Part shown: positions 1-11,999 of the stretch, one piece after another
How the letters are laid out: each line of letters starts with the position of its first letter
How positions within the stretch are numbered: the stretch's first letter is position 1
Assembly: GCF_933775445.1 (NCBI RefSeq)
Contig: NC_065876.1
Span: 16,926,001-16,990,000 of the forward strand
Origin: Argentina anserina
Lineage: Eukaryota > Streptophyta > Magnoliopsida > Rosales > Rosaceae
DNA length: 64,000 nucleotides
Direction: 5' to 3'
The notes under the pieces: generated by a model
The model's database searches: none
Told to the model about the DNA's origin: nothing
What the model saw: only the letters and a program-made list of their open reading frames with translations
Program-made: the position numbers and the translations under genes

Positions 1-59
1 TATCATTCCTTATCTAGACTAACCTATACTAATTAGGACAAGATATACCGGAAGATTAC
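1..59 (-). repeat. Copia LTR fragment, left part
   Basis: This matches the LTR segments at 3640-3715, 7615-7690 and 25540-25614 (shared core CTAATTAGGACAAGATA). It is cut at the window edge. On the right it is interrupted by the solo LTR at 60-2764, and its other side resumes at 2770-2790, where GGAGAGTAATT followed by TACAACA corresponds to the end of the intact copies. Orientation is inferred from the better copy at 3531-7690. Confidence 0.75.
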
Positions 60-2764
60 TGTAATAACCCGAATTTCGTTATTCATTTCTTGTAATTTCA
101 TGGAGATTAACGAAATGATATTTTGGTTATATCCATATTCTACGTCTTTTAAATAACCTTCACTTGAAGTAGAAATCGGTTCGAGAACCATTAAGTCGTT
201 TTTTCGATTTAATTCGGTTGACTCGAGAGTTGACTTTTGATCCGTCATTCGTTTATGAAAACGTCCTTCAAAAAAGTCGTAGAGCTCGTCAAAACGAATT
301 CATAGGCATTCAACACGTAATTTTTGGAAGTCGGAGGAGTGAGATTTTAATAATGGTAGTTGTTGAAAAGGATAAAATAGAGAGAGGAGAAATTGGAAAA
401 AAATAAATATCTCCATCTTTCCCCTTATCTCCTTCTCCCACCGACCCTATCTATTCTTCTCCATTTCTTCTTCTTTCCTCTTCATTTCTCTTCTTCATCC
501 ACCGACTCCATTTCTTCCTTGTTTTAGAAAAATCTTCCTTCACTTCAATCTCTCCATTCCGGCACCAATCTATTATCACCAGTCATCCTAGAGCTGCACT
601 GACTCTACCTAGCACCCAACTAAACATTCACACCCCTCCATGCATGTCCAAGGAGCTCCGGCAGTAACCGACTTGCAGCTGGGGACATTGCCACTGCAAG
701 CTGCGGCATCACTGTTGGCATAGGGCCTTGGGTCACTTCAGGGGGTTAACTTCATAGCTGCAAAAGCTTTGGAGTGGTATTAGATAGCAACTCAGTTCCA
801 CAGTAGCAGTTTGGAGAGGAAGAGAATTGCCACTGCCCTCTAGCAGTCCCTCAACCTTGCTGTCAGTATTTTTGTGACAAGGAGTTTCTTACCTTGACTT
901 ATTTTGCAGTGAGGTTGAGTTAGGTTGAGTTGAGGGAAGTTAAGAGTGTGTGGACAGTGGGTTTGTTGCTGGTTTGGCTAGTTAGTTGTGTCTGTGTTTT
1001 GGGATACTTGTGGTTTGTTTGAAGTAGGTTGGTTGTTGTAAGGGACTGTGTGTGTGTGTGTGTGTGTGTGAAGTGTTCTTTTGTGTTCTAAAGAGTGGCT
1101 GTGTCCTAGGGGCTGTTTTGATGGAGTTAATTTTATTGGAGTCTAGACCTAAAGTTTTTAAATTGGGACTGTTTTTGGGTGATTGGTGTAGTGGTTTAGT
1201 GGGTTAGGATTTTGTTGCAGTTTTGGGACAGTTGAGAGAAAGAGAGAGAGACCGAGAGAGTGGTGTTAGGAGAGTAAGGGAGTAGTATGAGTTGTTAAGG
1301 GTGTTGGAAGTGGTCTAGAGAGAGTGAAAGCACCAAACCTTTGGTTTGGGTGGGCCATAGTAGTTTTGAGGTTTTGTTGAGTTGTTTAGCGTTTTGAACT
1401 CAATTGTTACTAAGTGAGATTTGTGTCACTTAGGTACTTAGAGTTCATCGAAGCGCATAAGTAAACTCTTTTGGAGTTACAAGTTGAAAAGCGAGAGCGA
1501 AAAAGGTGAATAAACCTCACGTTTGGTGTAGTTACCTTGGCAGTAACTAGACGTGTAAACTTACATTTTATATATATATATTTACTTGTTGTGTGATTCA
1601 TTATAAATGTGTATATATTTGGTGATTTATATACGTATATCTAAATGGTAATATGATATGCATATATTTATCACTAAGTATATAAAGCTACTATATTGTG
1701 TATTTTTAGTTGGTTTTCATTGAACTGTGGAGGATGGGACTGAGGGGGAATAAAATGTACCTCTCGGTAAATTGGAGGTTTTTGGATGAAATATTTGTAT
1801 AGTCGAAGTGCTTATATGTTGTGTGACCGAAAGGGAAGAAAATGTACCTTCCGGCGTTATTCTGTGGTGATTATTTTGTTGTTACCGGAAGGGAAGAAAA
1901 TGTACCTTCCGGTATGATTATTGCATGTGTAGCTTTGTGGGTTGTGGTGTTGTCTTTGTGGTGGCCTTTTGAGGCAAAAGACTTTGTGTAAGTTGTTCTG
2001 CCTTAGTGGCGGTCAGTTTGGCGAAAGAAAATGAATACATATTTAGCCTTAGTGGTGGCCCAAGTGGCAAAATGAATTTCAATGTGATGCCTGTGTGGCG
2101 GCCTTAGTGGCGTAGGCATATGTCAGAACCACTCCTTAGCCGGTTGTGGGGATGATCATCTAGAGCTCTAGTATTACTGCCAATCTTTTGGGTTCGACTT
2201 GAGGGTCGCATTAACCCAGAATGTTTTGCATGTATTGCGTTGTGATTGTGAGTTGTGATTATGCTTGTGTGGTAATATGTGGCGTTTGTTGTGGCATTGG
2301 TTGCGAATTGACGTTGGTAGTGTTGTGATGATAATGTTGTTTATATATATATTTCTGAGTTTAGAAATATATTACATTATCCTTGAGTATTTCTTTTAGA
2401 TACTCATACCAGCTTTGTAGCTGACCAGGTTTGTGTTTACAATCCTGGTGTACCATTATTGGTGCAGGGGGTAGTACTGCAGGTACTTCGCAGTAGTAGA
2501 GGTGGAAGGAATGAGCAGTGTAACAACATGGTGCTGTTTTTGCTTCTGTTCATTTTCCTATTTTGGTGAGGATTTGTGAGAGTTGACTACTGCACAACTT
2601 ACACGTGTAATTACGTTTGTTACAGTTTGAAATCTAAGTGTTTTGTTGTTAAACTTGGACACGATATTTAACTGTTGTAATGTAATTTCATTTATTGAAG
2701 TTATATCAGAGTGTTAGCATTCACAAATTCGAAATTTTACTGTTCTGAATTTAGGAATGTTACA
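60..2764 (+). mobile_element. Large solo LTR (gypsy-like), inserted in a copia LTR
   Basis: The segment starts TGTAATAACCCGAATTTCG and ends GGAATGTTACA, giving the TG...CA ends of an LTR. It is flanked by ATTAC (55-59) and ATTAT (2765-2769), a 5-bp target duplication with one mismatch. Joining the two flanks restores the copia LTR known from elsewhere in the window. No gag or pol reading frame is visible inside, so this looks like the product of LTR-LTR recombination. The start sequence resembles the long LTRs of Del/Tekay-type chromoviruses; that lineage call is inference. Internal short repeats (ACCGGAAGGGAAGAAAATG-like) occur at 1735-1915. Confidence 0.65.
1047..1070. repeat. (TG)n microsatellite
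   Basis: About twelve TG units inside the solo LTR. Confidence 0.9.
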
Positions 2765-2790
2765 ATTATGGAGAGTAATTTTAATACAAC

Positions 2791-3526
2791 AAGAAGTAAT
2801 TTAATTGTAACTACATATAACATATTGTACGTATCAAAAAAATTTCACTGCTGTACTGTATCAACCAAATATTTTCTATCGTAAAATCAGTGGATATATG
2901 TCCAACTCGCTCATTCCAACTTAGCTCATCGTGTTGAAAATGATCCGCATACAGTTTAGGCCGCAAGGACCATTACTTTGCTTGAAAGCAAGACATGATT
3001 GGTAGAATATTGACTTTTGAGATTTCAAATCCGTGAATGAGTATAATTTCGAGATTATTTGTATCCGATCACTCCTCAAATTTTAGGGGGAGGAGCTCAC
3101 AGAAGCTGGCTTAAATGCTTAATAGTGAAAACTTTTTCGACCTTTCATGCCTCAGGTTTGGACATGCAACAGCAAAATAAAAACACACTTTATGAAGTTC
3201 TCAGAAATGATATATGCTTTAAAACTTGCTAGAATATACAACCAGCAAAAGAATAATGGATAATTTCAAATCCTACAACCCAAAGCTTCCTATGGAAGAA
3301 TTTTCGACCAAAAAAAAAACAGGATTATGGAAGAATGATGAGGCTAGGCCGAAAGGCGGAGAAATGGGGGGTTGAGCCCAAAATTAGCCCATGTAATGTA
3401 ACCTTGATCGACGTCCTTGTCCAAAAAAAAAAAACCTTGATCGACGTGATTAATGCCCAAAATGTTCAAGGCGTACGTAATCGTAATTAGGACCAACATG
3501 ATAAAAAATTGTGTCTCTAAATGTAC
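2791..3526. other. Gene-free AT-rich stretch
   Basis: No coding or repeat structure recognised, apart from a short local duplication of CCTTGATCGACGT on either side of a poly-A tract near 3405-3450. Confidence 0.5.
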
Positions 3527-3530
3527 CCAT

Positions 3531-3715
3531 TGAAATAGTAGAATGAATTCGAGAGAATAACATTAATTTTATTAATAGATATTGAGCCATATATATAGGC
3601 ATTACATTAAAGATCCTGATAAATCAAGGATATGACATTATTCCTTAACTAGATAAACTATACTAATTAGGATAAGATACACCAAGAATATCTAGGAGAT
3701 GATTCTCCTATAACA
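3531..3715 (-). repeat. Copia 3' LTR
   Basis: 185 bp, from TGAAATAGTAG to CTATAACA on the + strand. It pairs with 7506-7690 at the same length and is also related to 1-59 and 25445-25614. Confidence 0.8.
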
Positions 3716-4395
3716 CTCCCCTTGTATCGCGATCCTAATGTGACATAGTGCAATATAGTTGCCTCAGTAAAAACTTTGCCAAGGAAAACAAAAACCTATT
3801 GGGTAAAATTAAAAGCTTTTGGTTGAATGAGAAAAAGAGCAAATCAAACTAACTACAAATGGCCAATGCATGTGACGTAGACGCCCCCTGATGTCTACAA
3901 AACTGCTCCCCCTGATCATTAACTCAATCTTGGAGATCTGATAAACGACACAAGCCAATGTGTCTCACATGCTTCACAAATGTAGATTTAGAATGCAATC
4001 TTAGAGACTTAATGAACAAATCTGCCACATTATCATCAAAACGAATCTAATTAACTTAAATAGTTGTTGTTGATTATAAAAGAACTTTGGCGGAATATGT
4101 TTTGTGTTATTACCCTTAATGTAACATAACTTCATCTGCTCAATGCAAGCCGCATTACTTCATAGATACATGTTGGTTCAACTGTAGTAGAAATTAATCC
4201 AGTAGCAACTCGAATATGAGTAATGATTGCTCAAAGCCAAATGCACTCTTTAATGGCTTCATGTAATGCAATAATCTTATAATGATTTAAGGAAGTAGCA
4301 ACAAGTGTTTGCTTGGTTGATCTTCAAGAAATTGCCGTATTCCCAATGGTAAATACATAACCAGTTTGAGAACGTCATTTATATGGATCCGAAAG

Positions 4396-5161
4396 TTATC
4401 TGGCATTAGCAAATCCTACCAACTCATCACTGCAAGTTGTAAGAAAGGAAAAATTGCCGTTCAAGTGCTGAGAACTAGCACTGGTGGTGACATCAGCAGC
4501 AAAAGAGCCGTGTCCAGCTTTCCAGGAGGTTGTGGCGGCGACATGGTAACGTACTAGTCTAACATTTCCATCAATTCTTGTTGGAATAACACTTTTCTTG
4601 TCGGAATACTGATAGTACAACCCCATATCAATGGAACCCTTCAAATACCTGAAGATGTTCTTAATACCGTTCCAATGACGAATGGTTTGTGTAGAACTAA
4701 ACCTGGCCAATAACTTCACTGAGAATGCAATGTCTGGACGAGTACATTGAGCTAGATAAAGCAAAGCTCCTATAGCACTCAAATATGGATATTCAAAACC
4801 AATGATCTCTTCATCATCCTCTTTCAGACGGAATGGATCTTTCTTGATGTCCAGACTTGTTACGACCATGGGAGTACTATCAAGATGCACAACTTTGTCC
4901 ATACATAAGCGCCTGAGCATCTTTCGGACATATGCAGACTGATGTACAAGGATTCCACCAACTCTATGCTCAATTTCCAAACCTAAGCAAAATTGCCTTC
5001 AAATAGGTTATCGTCTCACCAATCTCATTCAGATATCCAATTATATTCATGTCATCGACATAGATAGCTACTATAGCAAAACTAAAACTATTGCGTTTGA
5101 TAAACAAGCAAGGGCACAGTTCATCGTTCTTGTATCCATTCTTAATCAAGTACACACTCAA
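4396..5161 (-). pseudogene. Copia reverse transcriptase fragment
   Basis: This is the C-terminal half of a Ty1/copia reverse transcriptase, which copies element RNA into DNA. The upstream piece (5161 to 4970) contains the catalytic YVDDMNIIG motif. The downstream piece (4980 to 4396) holds the conserved VGGILVHQSAYVRKML-like and LYLAQCTRPDIAFSVKLLAR blocks. The two pieces are in different frames, so at least one frameshift separates them. The N-terminal half is lost where the nested repeat begins near 5157. Weak RNase H homology continues to about 4030 with no open frame. Nonfunctional. Confidence 0.85.
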
Positions 5162-5774
5162 GGAAGTATGTGTTCATTGAAGGAAGTGGGTGATCATGGA
5201 AGAAATGAGTGATAAAGAAGGAAGTGAGTGATTATGGAGGAAGTGAATGATCATGGAAGAAGTGGGTGATAAAGAAGGAAATTTGTGATCATAGAAGGAA
5301 GTGGGTGATCATGAGAAAGTGAATGATCATAAAAGAAGTGGGTGATGGCTAGGTAATGATGATCTAGAGGTGATGATTACACTCAAAATCAAATCAGATT
5401 TTTACATAATATAGGTGTGGATTTTGGACAATGGGGGGCCATGATTTTGTGAGAAAGAGAGAAAAATTGTGTAGTTAAATCTCAACTAAAAAGATGAGAT
5501 CTAGTTGTGATAGAACAATGTGTTGCTCTTTCCTTACTCCTCCATAAAATTAGCCCGAAAATGCATGGCATCACCAAAAGTGGTGGTGATCCGCCATAAT
5601 AGTATCGCTAAAAGTGGCAGTGCTTGGAAAATTGCCGGAATTTCACATTTTTCTCTTCTTGTTAAGAGATTCTACAAAACATGGAAATGAATTAGTCTAA
5701 ATTAAATTAAGCACATAAAATAAATAAATTTCATGTTTTAGGGCATTAGAATATATGAGAATTATGATCTAACA
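5157..5774. repeat. Nested direct repeat, copy 1 (LTR candidate)
   Basis: This copy resembles 6525-7129 over its whole length, from CTCAAGGAAG to GATCTAACA. The first 190 bases are built from diverged units of the GGAAGTGGGTGATCATGGAAG type. The remainder has matching blocks such as CCCGAAAATGCATGGCA. It interrupts the copia reverse transcriptase. Two such copies with TG...CA-like edges around a 750-bp spacer suggest a small non-autonomous LTR element, but I found no clear primer site or target duplication. Confidence 0.6.
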
Positions 5775-6524
5775 AATACCCTCAAACTTGAACTTTGCTT
5801 GTCCTCAAGCAAACTAACCCAAATCTGACATAACAACAACGAAAACAATCTAATCCTTCCAACAATTTCCTTAAAGAGCAAAATAGTGATGTGGCATGGA
5901 AATCAAGGTAGGCTTCAAAACATCATAGATCATGGATCAAATGCTTGTGTTTTGAAATGTATAACATGTCTCTAGTTTGTCATTTCAATGTACCAAGATT
6001 AAGAATGCATGCCTAACCGTGTTAACCATAAACTCACAAGGTATACACTCTATTTTTCCACACAAGTGTTTAAGGGATAACTACACAATACTTAAAACAA
6101 TCTCATGCAATACCGCCATATACTTGCTCTTCAATCTTATCTCTGCTATCAAACAATACCACATCTTGGATGAAAATGACTTTTATTAGATGTAATGACG
6201 ATTAGGTGAGAAGCTAGAAATGAAATTGAATAGAATCACAAATTTCAAGCAAATTAGTAAGCAACAATTCTTTTGAGATTTCGAACTTAAGAACCAAAGA
6301 TGCCCAACAAGTTTCAATTCCTCAAATCACTCCCCCAAACTTGAACAAAACTACATAATAAAATGTAAATGACTTTTTTTTTAGAATTCTTTGTACTTTA
6401 TAGGAGAATGGTGGTGGAAAAAGTAGAGAAAAATGAGAGATAATTGTGTAGTGAGTGGGGTGGTTGGTTATGAAATAAGTGGGTGATAAAGGAGGAAGTG
6501 GGTGATCATGGAATGAAGTGGGTG
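5775..6524. other. Spacer between the two nested repeats
   Basis: It begins CCCTCAAACTTGAACTTTGC, similar in style to the segment just inside the gypsy 3' LTR near 31818. No open frame of note. A further GGAAGTGGGTGAT-type tract lies at 6470-6524. Confidence 0.4.
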
Positions 6525-7129
6525 CTCAAGGAAGAAGTGGGTGTTCATTGAAGGAAGTGGGTGATCATGGAAGAAGTGAGTAATAAAGAAGGAAATGGGT
6601 GATTATAGAGGAAGTGAATGATCATGGAAGAAGTGGGTGATCATAGAAGAAAGTGGGTGATCATGGAGGAAGTGAATGATCATGGAAGAAGTGGGTGATG
6701 GCTAGGTAATGATAGACCTAGAGGTGATGATTACACCCAAAATCAAATCTGATTTTTGCATAATAAAGGTGTGGATTTTTGGACAATGGTGAGCCATGAT
6801 TTTATGAGAAAGAGAGAAAAATGCTGTAGTTAAATCTCAACTAAAAAGATGAGATATAGTTGTGATAGAATAATGCGTTGCTCCTTCCTTGCTCCTCCAT
6901 AAAATTAGCCCGAAAATGCATGGCACCACCAAAAGTGGTGGTGCTTCGCCATAATAGTACTGCTAAAAGTGTTGGTGCTTGGAAAATTGCTGGAATATCA
7001 TATTTTTCTCTTCTTGTCAAGATATTCTACAAAAAATGGAAATAAATTAGTCTAAATTAAATCAAGCACATAGAATACGTAAATTCCATATTTTAGGGTA
7101 TTAGAGTATTTGAGAATTATGATCCAACA
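6525..7129. repeat. Nested direct repeat, copy 2 (LTR candidate)
   Basis: Partner of 5157-5774. The purine-rich AAGGAAGAAGTGGG just before TGTTCATTG could be a polypurine tract if the element points right. That would make this the 3' LTR. Confidence 0.6.
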
Positions 7130-7505
7130 AGTTCCCCTGAAAATGGAGTTTGAAAGTTCCCGATGCAAGACAACAATCCTGTCAATGTAAATTTCATTGA
7201 AAACAGAAACTTTAATTTATACATTTACCATTAATTGCAAAAGTCTTGAAATTTATTCTTCTCCTTTTTTTCCTTTGCTCTAGAAACCTTGAAGCTTGAC
7301 CTTCAAAACAAATTGGTGCGGTATGCAAAGGAGGCTTAGACCATCGAGGAGTGGTGGCCGGAGAGGGAACTTGCGTTGAGAAGGTGGCCGGTGGCGCTAG
7401 AGAAAGGTGCGGTCGGTCTGAAAAAATATCTAGGGTTTTAGATCTTTTTTTTTTCGGGTCATAGACCTAGGGAAACTCAGGGATAGAACTACATACTTGA
7501 TAACG
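7130..7505 (-). other. Copia 5' leader remnant
   Basis: Non-coding stretch between the nested repeat and the 5' LTR. Next to the LTR the - strand reads GTTATCAAGTATG, a degraded match to the initiator tRNA-Met primer site typical of copia elements (TGGTATCAGAGC). No open frame. Confidence 0.45.
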
Positions 7506-7690
7506 TGAAATAGTAGAATGAATTCGAGAGAGTAACAATAATTTTATTGATAGATATGGAGCCTTATATATAGACATTACATCAAAGATCCCGATAAATC
7601 TAGGATATGATATTATTCCTTAACTAGCTAAACTATACTAATTAGGACAAGATACACTAAGAATATATAGGAGATGATTCTCCTACAACA
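7506..7690 (-). repeat. Copia 5' LTR
   Basis: 185 bp, TGAAATAGTAG to TCCTACAACA. See the element entry for its pairing and flanking CCAT. Confidence 0.8.
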
Positions 7691-7998
7691 CCATCAATTT
7701 TAAAAAAAATAAATATTATCCAGTAATACAAATTTCACTATTAATTTCCCATTTTTACCCCTTAAATATCTATAATTTTGTAATTCATTATTGAAATACA
7801 CTATTTTTAATCCATTATCCAGCAATTCAATATCGACTTGACACGTGATGGTCACTATGATGACACACACGTCGTTATGAGTCCACAAATGTTCACTGAT
7901 TAGTTTTCTAACACTAGGGTTATTTTCTACAAATTTCCTAAGTGTTTGTAGTTTAGAAAATTGCTTTCCTAAAACTAAAATCCTTTTTAGAAATCTAA

Positions 7999-8909
7999 GG
8001 TCATCTCCAACCCATAAGGCTATTTGTAGCCCCTGAGCTACATTGTGTCACGCAAAATCGGTACTATTTATTGATGTGATATCAACTGTCTCTAACCAAA
8101 GTGTGCTACAATGTAGCCATTTAATTTTTTTTAATGTGTTAGTATCTTTTAATTTAAATATATTATCATTTAATTACAACTTTACTCTTATAAATGATAG
8201 ATTTAATAAATGTATATGAAAAGTATTAAAACTTAAAATTTTAATTCATAAAAATTAAATTTACATGAATATTAATTAATTTAAGTTACATCAATAATAT
8301 TAAAAAATGTTAGTAATCATGATCATTTAGTGTATCGGTCGGCATTTCTGGATAATATGCATCATTGGATCGTAGAAATAACTCATGTTGCCTATATTTT
8401 TGCATAGTCAAAAACTATCCGTTCTATTTTAAATAATTACTTTATTTGTCACTTTTATTTGTAATTTAGTTAACAATTATTAGTTTTAAAATGTGATTAT
8501 TGGTTGTTTGTTCATTAAAAATTATTAGTATTATATCGGTAATATTGTTGTATGTTTAAAGAGTTATTACATTATAGAAAATACAAATTTAAATCAAGTT
8601 TAATGTCGTAGTATATTATTTCAACAAAGAGAAATACATTTGTTTTCAAATAATGAAATATATATATTTACTAAACAATGTTGTTATGTATTTATGAAAT
8701 TATTCACCAAAACAACAATAAAAAATACTTTTTGAGGTACGTGTGCTAGTGTGCCACAAAAATGTGACAAAAGTAGCCCGAAATAGATATTTCTTGCCCT
8801 TTTAGGCTACTTCTGGCACATTTTTCTATCACACTAGCAAATTAGCCTATCGGTTGGAGACGTTCGATTTGGGAATTGTGCCACAATAGCCCATGGGTTG
8901 GAGATGACC
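7999..8909. mobile_element. Tourist-like (PIF/Harbinger) MITE
   Basis: The left end reads GGTCATCTCCAACCCATAAG and the right end is its inverted counterpart (CCCATGGGTTGGAGATGACC). TAA lies directly outside both ends (7996-7998 and 8910-8912). A 3-bp TAA/TTA duplication and G-rich termini are the hallmark of PIF/Harbinger elements and Tourist MITEs. At 911 bp it is long for a MITE and shows no transposase frame. The GTGTGCTACAATGTAGCC and GTGCCACAAAAATGTGAC tracts are subterminal repeats. Confidence 0.8.
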
Positions 8910-8912
8910 TAA

Positions 8913-10200
8913 GCCATTAGATCTTATCTCTCTTTCAACTCAACCGTTCATTTTATTTTCCAATTTATTTTCTCCAATAAGTTGGGTATATGTCAAGCCC
9001 AAATACTCTTTTCTTTTCTTGTGCCATCGAGACCAACATGTCACTTTCTCTATGCACGACATGCTTCTCGAGTGCCGTACTGCATGTCTGACCCGGACTC
9101 GGATACGCTCGGACACGTTCCAATACGATTGGACACACACACTCAATTTGGAAACGACTCGGACACAATTCAATACCTGCGGGACACGGGTGTGTCCGAA
9201 TTGGACATGCAATTATGGAGGACACGAGTATTTTTGCAAACCAATCTATGCATGCTGAGATTGAACAAACCCAGAGCTTGATCTATCTGGAATAAAAATC
9301 AAAGATTTGAGAAGGAAAGTGAATATATGGGTTGATTGGGTTTCTTAATTGATTTTTGATTCTTCACTAAATTTAAATCTAGAAAAGTCTGGGCTCACCA
9401 ATTCGAATTTGAAGGAAGTGATTGGAGCTTTGATTCTTCACTGAAATCACAAGAATTGAAGGTATCTGAGGGCGTAAGCTTGGTTGCATGTCTAGTCTCT
9501 TTATATAGACTGAAGGAAGAGAGTATTAGAGAGAAGCTCTTGATGTCTACATGGGCTAGCTCTGTTGATTGGTGGAATCTGTGGGGGTGTAGGTGTGCAT
9601 ACGGGAAGAGATGCAGAGATATCTGCTCATTGTGGTCGCAAAGAAGAAAGAAAAAGGAGGAGTTCGGTGAATTGGTGGAGAAGAAGAATGGTTGTGTTAG
9701 TATAGTTTATTAAATGGATGGTTTAGATCAAACAATGGTAGATCTAACGGTTATAATTAGTTCACGTAAAACAATTTCAAAATAAACAATTACTTCAAAA
9801 CGTAAAATGTTAGTAAAATTGTAAAAATAAGAGAGTATTAGAAAAATATATATGGTAAATATCTCCGCGACAACAAAGTGTTAAGCCATTAACTTGACAT
9901 TTTAAGAAAATGTCGGAAAAGTGTTGGTCCTAATTGTTGGAAAGTAATTAAAAATTTTGGGGATTTGACATCTACTACTTATTTTTTTCTTAATTATGTA
10001 TATATATTTAAAATATTATTTCATTAATGTGACTAAAACCTGTCCGTGTTCAATAAAGTTTTATGGGGTTCTTATAAAGTTATTTTTGATTAAAGTTATT
10101 TTTCATGCATGAAATTATAAAAAGATCAAATAAGTTTTGAAAATTAGAAAAAAGTCATTTTAAAACAACTTAAAAAGTGGCTCCAAATTTTCAGAAAAAT
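8913..10200. other. Gene-free region with a CGGACACG-rich block
   Basis: Around 9085-9230 the sequence is dense in CGGACACG, GATACG and GGACACGGG motifs, like the ends of the TIR element at 22298-24707, so it may be a degraded relative. The frames at 9456-9713 and 8940-9281 have no recognisable composition. The rest is AT-rich DNA. Confidence 0.4.
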
Positions 10201-10463
10201 TACGGACAATGCCACTCAAATAAACCGCACCTATAACCGCGAAACGCTCTATATTCTATTCTCTGTCAAAAACCCAAACTCAGACCTCTCTTCAAAACTC
10301 ATTGCATTTCTTCAACGATTCTCTCCTCCTGAAGGCGACTACAACGGCGATGACGACAACGATGGAGAAAACGTTGACGACGACGACGACGAAGTTACTA
10401 GGAATCCGAATTCGACGCGCAGACGCAATTGTTCTCAACGGTTAAATGTGAGTCTCAGGATTT

Positions 10464-10537
10464 CTCTCCCTCTCTCTCTCTCTCACTCTCTCACTCTCTC
10501 TCTCTCTCTCTCTTGCTCTCTCTTGCTCTCTCTACTT
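10464..10537. repeat. (CT)n tract
   Basis: Imperfect CTCTCT run with occasional CA and TG interruptions, lying in the apparent first intron or leader of the decayed gene at 10.3-18.8 kb. Confidence 0.85.
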
Positions 10538-10899
10538 TCTCTATCATTCAATGGGTTTGATTTGGTTGTTGTTGAACTCAATTTGAATTTCTTGATTTAT
10601 TTGTTCTTCAGTACAAAAATGGCAAAATGAGGAAGAGACAAGTCCAAAATCCATAATGATGATGATCAAGACTTTGACGAATGGAGAACCAAGCAATAGC
10701 ATGACCGCCAGCAAGGTAGTAATCCATGAATTTCAAGCTGTAGGTCTAACAGTAGATAAGCCTTGGCTAAACCTTTGAAATCTTAAGTCATAATGCATTT
10801 CAAAAAAAAAAACTTGTGACAGTAGATGTCATAGGATGTGGGACAGCTTAAGCTAAAACATAGGAAATCTTAATGCCAAAATGCATTTCAAAACGTGTG

Positions 10900-11080
10900 A
10901 AAGGAGGTGTGACAGGACGTGTGACAGATGTTGTGGCAGGTTGTGTGACATATGTTGTTACAGGTTGTGTGACGGATGTCGTGACAGTAGGTGTGACAGA
11001 TGTTGTGATAGTAGATGTGACAGGAGGTGTGACAGATGATGTGACAGGAGGTGTGACAGATGGTGTGACAGTAGTTATGG
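10900..11080. repeat. 12-bp GTGTGACAG minisatellite, block 1
   Basis: About 15 diverged 12-bp units of the form GTGTGACAGGAN. Since 12 is a multiple of 3 the block stays open in several frames, which creates spurious proteins of VTPP and VTGG type on both strands. Confidence 0.85.
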
Positions 11081-11149
11081 CTGCATTTGTTAGTGGTAAA
11101 ATGTTACTCAATTTTTCACTATGATTGATTCTATGCATATTCAAAACGT

Positions 11150-11636
11150 AAAGCCCCACCAAGTAAGAAAAAAACAGCTCTGAAAAGGCGGAAAATCAGC
11201 AAGGAGGAAGTAGAAAGGAAGAGATGGAGGGAAGAGTCCGAAGAGAGTGACGATGAAACACAAACAGACAATGAAACAAGTGCATATGACACTGAGAATG
11301 ACAGTGAGGGTAGTCATGATGACAATTCCAACAGTGAAGAGGAAAACAAAGACAACAGTGGTTGGTGACGATGAAAATGACAATGATGACGATGATGATG
11401 ATGACAATGACAGTGAAGAAGATGATGAGAGCAGCAACAGTGAGGAGGAGGAAATTCCTCAGAAGAAAAAAAGTGTAAAAATGAAGGGGAGGCAGATTAA
11501 GGTGAAGGGAAGGGTGAAAGAGAAGATTTCAGAACAAAGAAAAAATCGAAAACTAACAAGCCAAAAGAGAAAACCACTAAAACGACATCAAAAGCGAAAA
11601 AGAAGAGAAAAAAAGGAAAATATTGTTGATTAAGCT
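11150..11636 (+). pseudogene. Acidic/basic low-complexity exon
   Basis: The first part reads lysine-rich then acidic (APPSKKKTALKRRK, EESEESDDETQTDNETS) and ends at a stop near 11368. The second part, in another frame from about 11362, continues the same composition with a run of aspartates and a Lys/Arg-rich tail ending at 11633. The matching composition across the frame change points to one exon with a frameshift rather than two genes. Such tails are typical of nuclear, disordered regions. Confidence 0.5.
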
Positions 11637-11763
11637 AAACTCTAATTGTTTATGAACATAACTTTGCTATGTAGAGTAGCAGTATTATGTGTGATAGCAT
11701 GTGTCACAGCTTGAGCTAAGCCTTGGCTACACCTTTAATTTTAATGCCATAATGCATTTTAAA

Positions 11764-11885
11764 AGGTGTGACAGTATGTATAATTGTGACAGAAGGTGCG
11801 ACAGTAAGTGTAGTTGTGACAGGTGGTGTAATATGTGGTGTGATAGGTAGTGTGATAGGCAGTGTGACAGCAGGTGTAAGGGGAT
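11764..11885. repeat. 12-bp GTGTGACAG minisatellite, block 2
   Basis: Diverged GTGTGACAG, GTGTGATAG and GTAGTTGTGACAG units in the interval between two exon blocks. Confidence 0.8.
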
Positions 11886-11999
11886 GTGTGCTATTTACAG
11901 TAATTTTACTATGGAGTAATTGTGCCTAATATTTCAATTGTTTCTATGCAGACTAAAGCGCAAAGTTTAGATCAGCATACCCGGATCCTACTCCTTATA

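Larger units (their letters stand above)
3531..7690 (-). mobile_element. Internally deleted copia LTR retrotransposon
   Basis: Two similar 185-bp LTRs bound the element. CCAT sits directly outside both ends (3527-3530 and 7691-7694), a probable target duplication of which only four bases match. Reverse transcriptase remnants on the - strand set the orientation. Next to the left LTR the - strand reads ACAAGGGGAG directly before TGTTATAGG, a good polypurine tract, so this is the 3' LTR. Gag, protease and integrase are missing. A nested repeat pair occupies 5157-7129, and 7130-7505 is the leader next to the 5' LTR. Confidence 0.8.

Noticed and set aside
9456..9713. 85-residue + strand frame
   Set aside because: No family pattern, splice context or neighbour support; chance frame.
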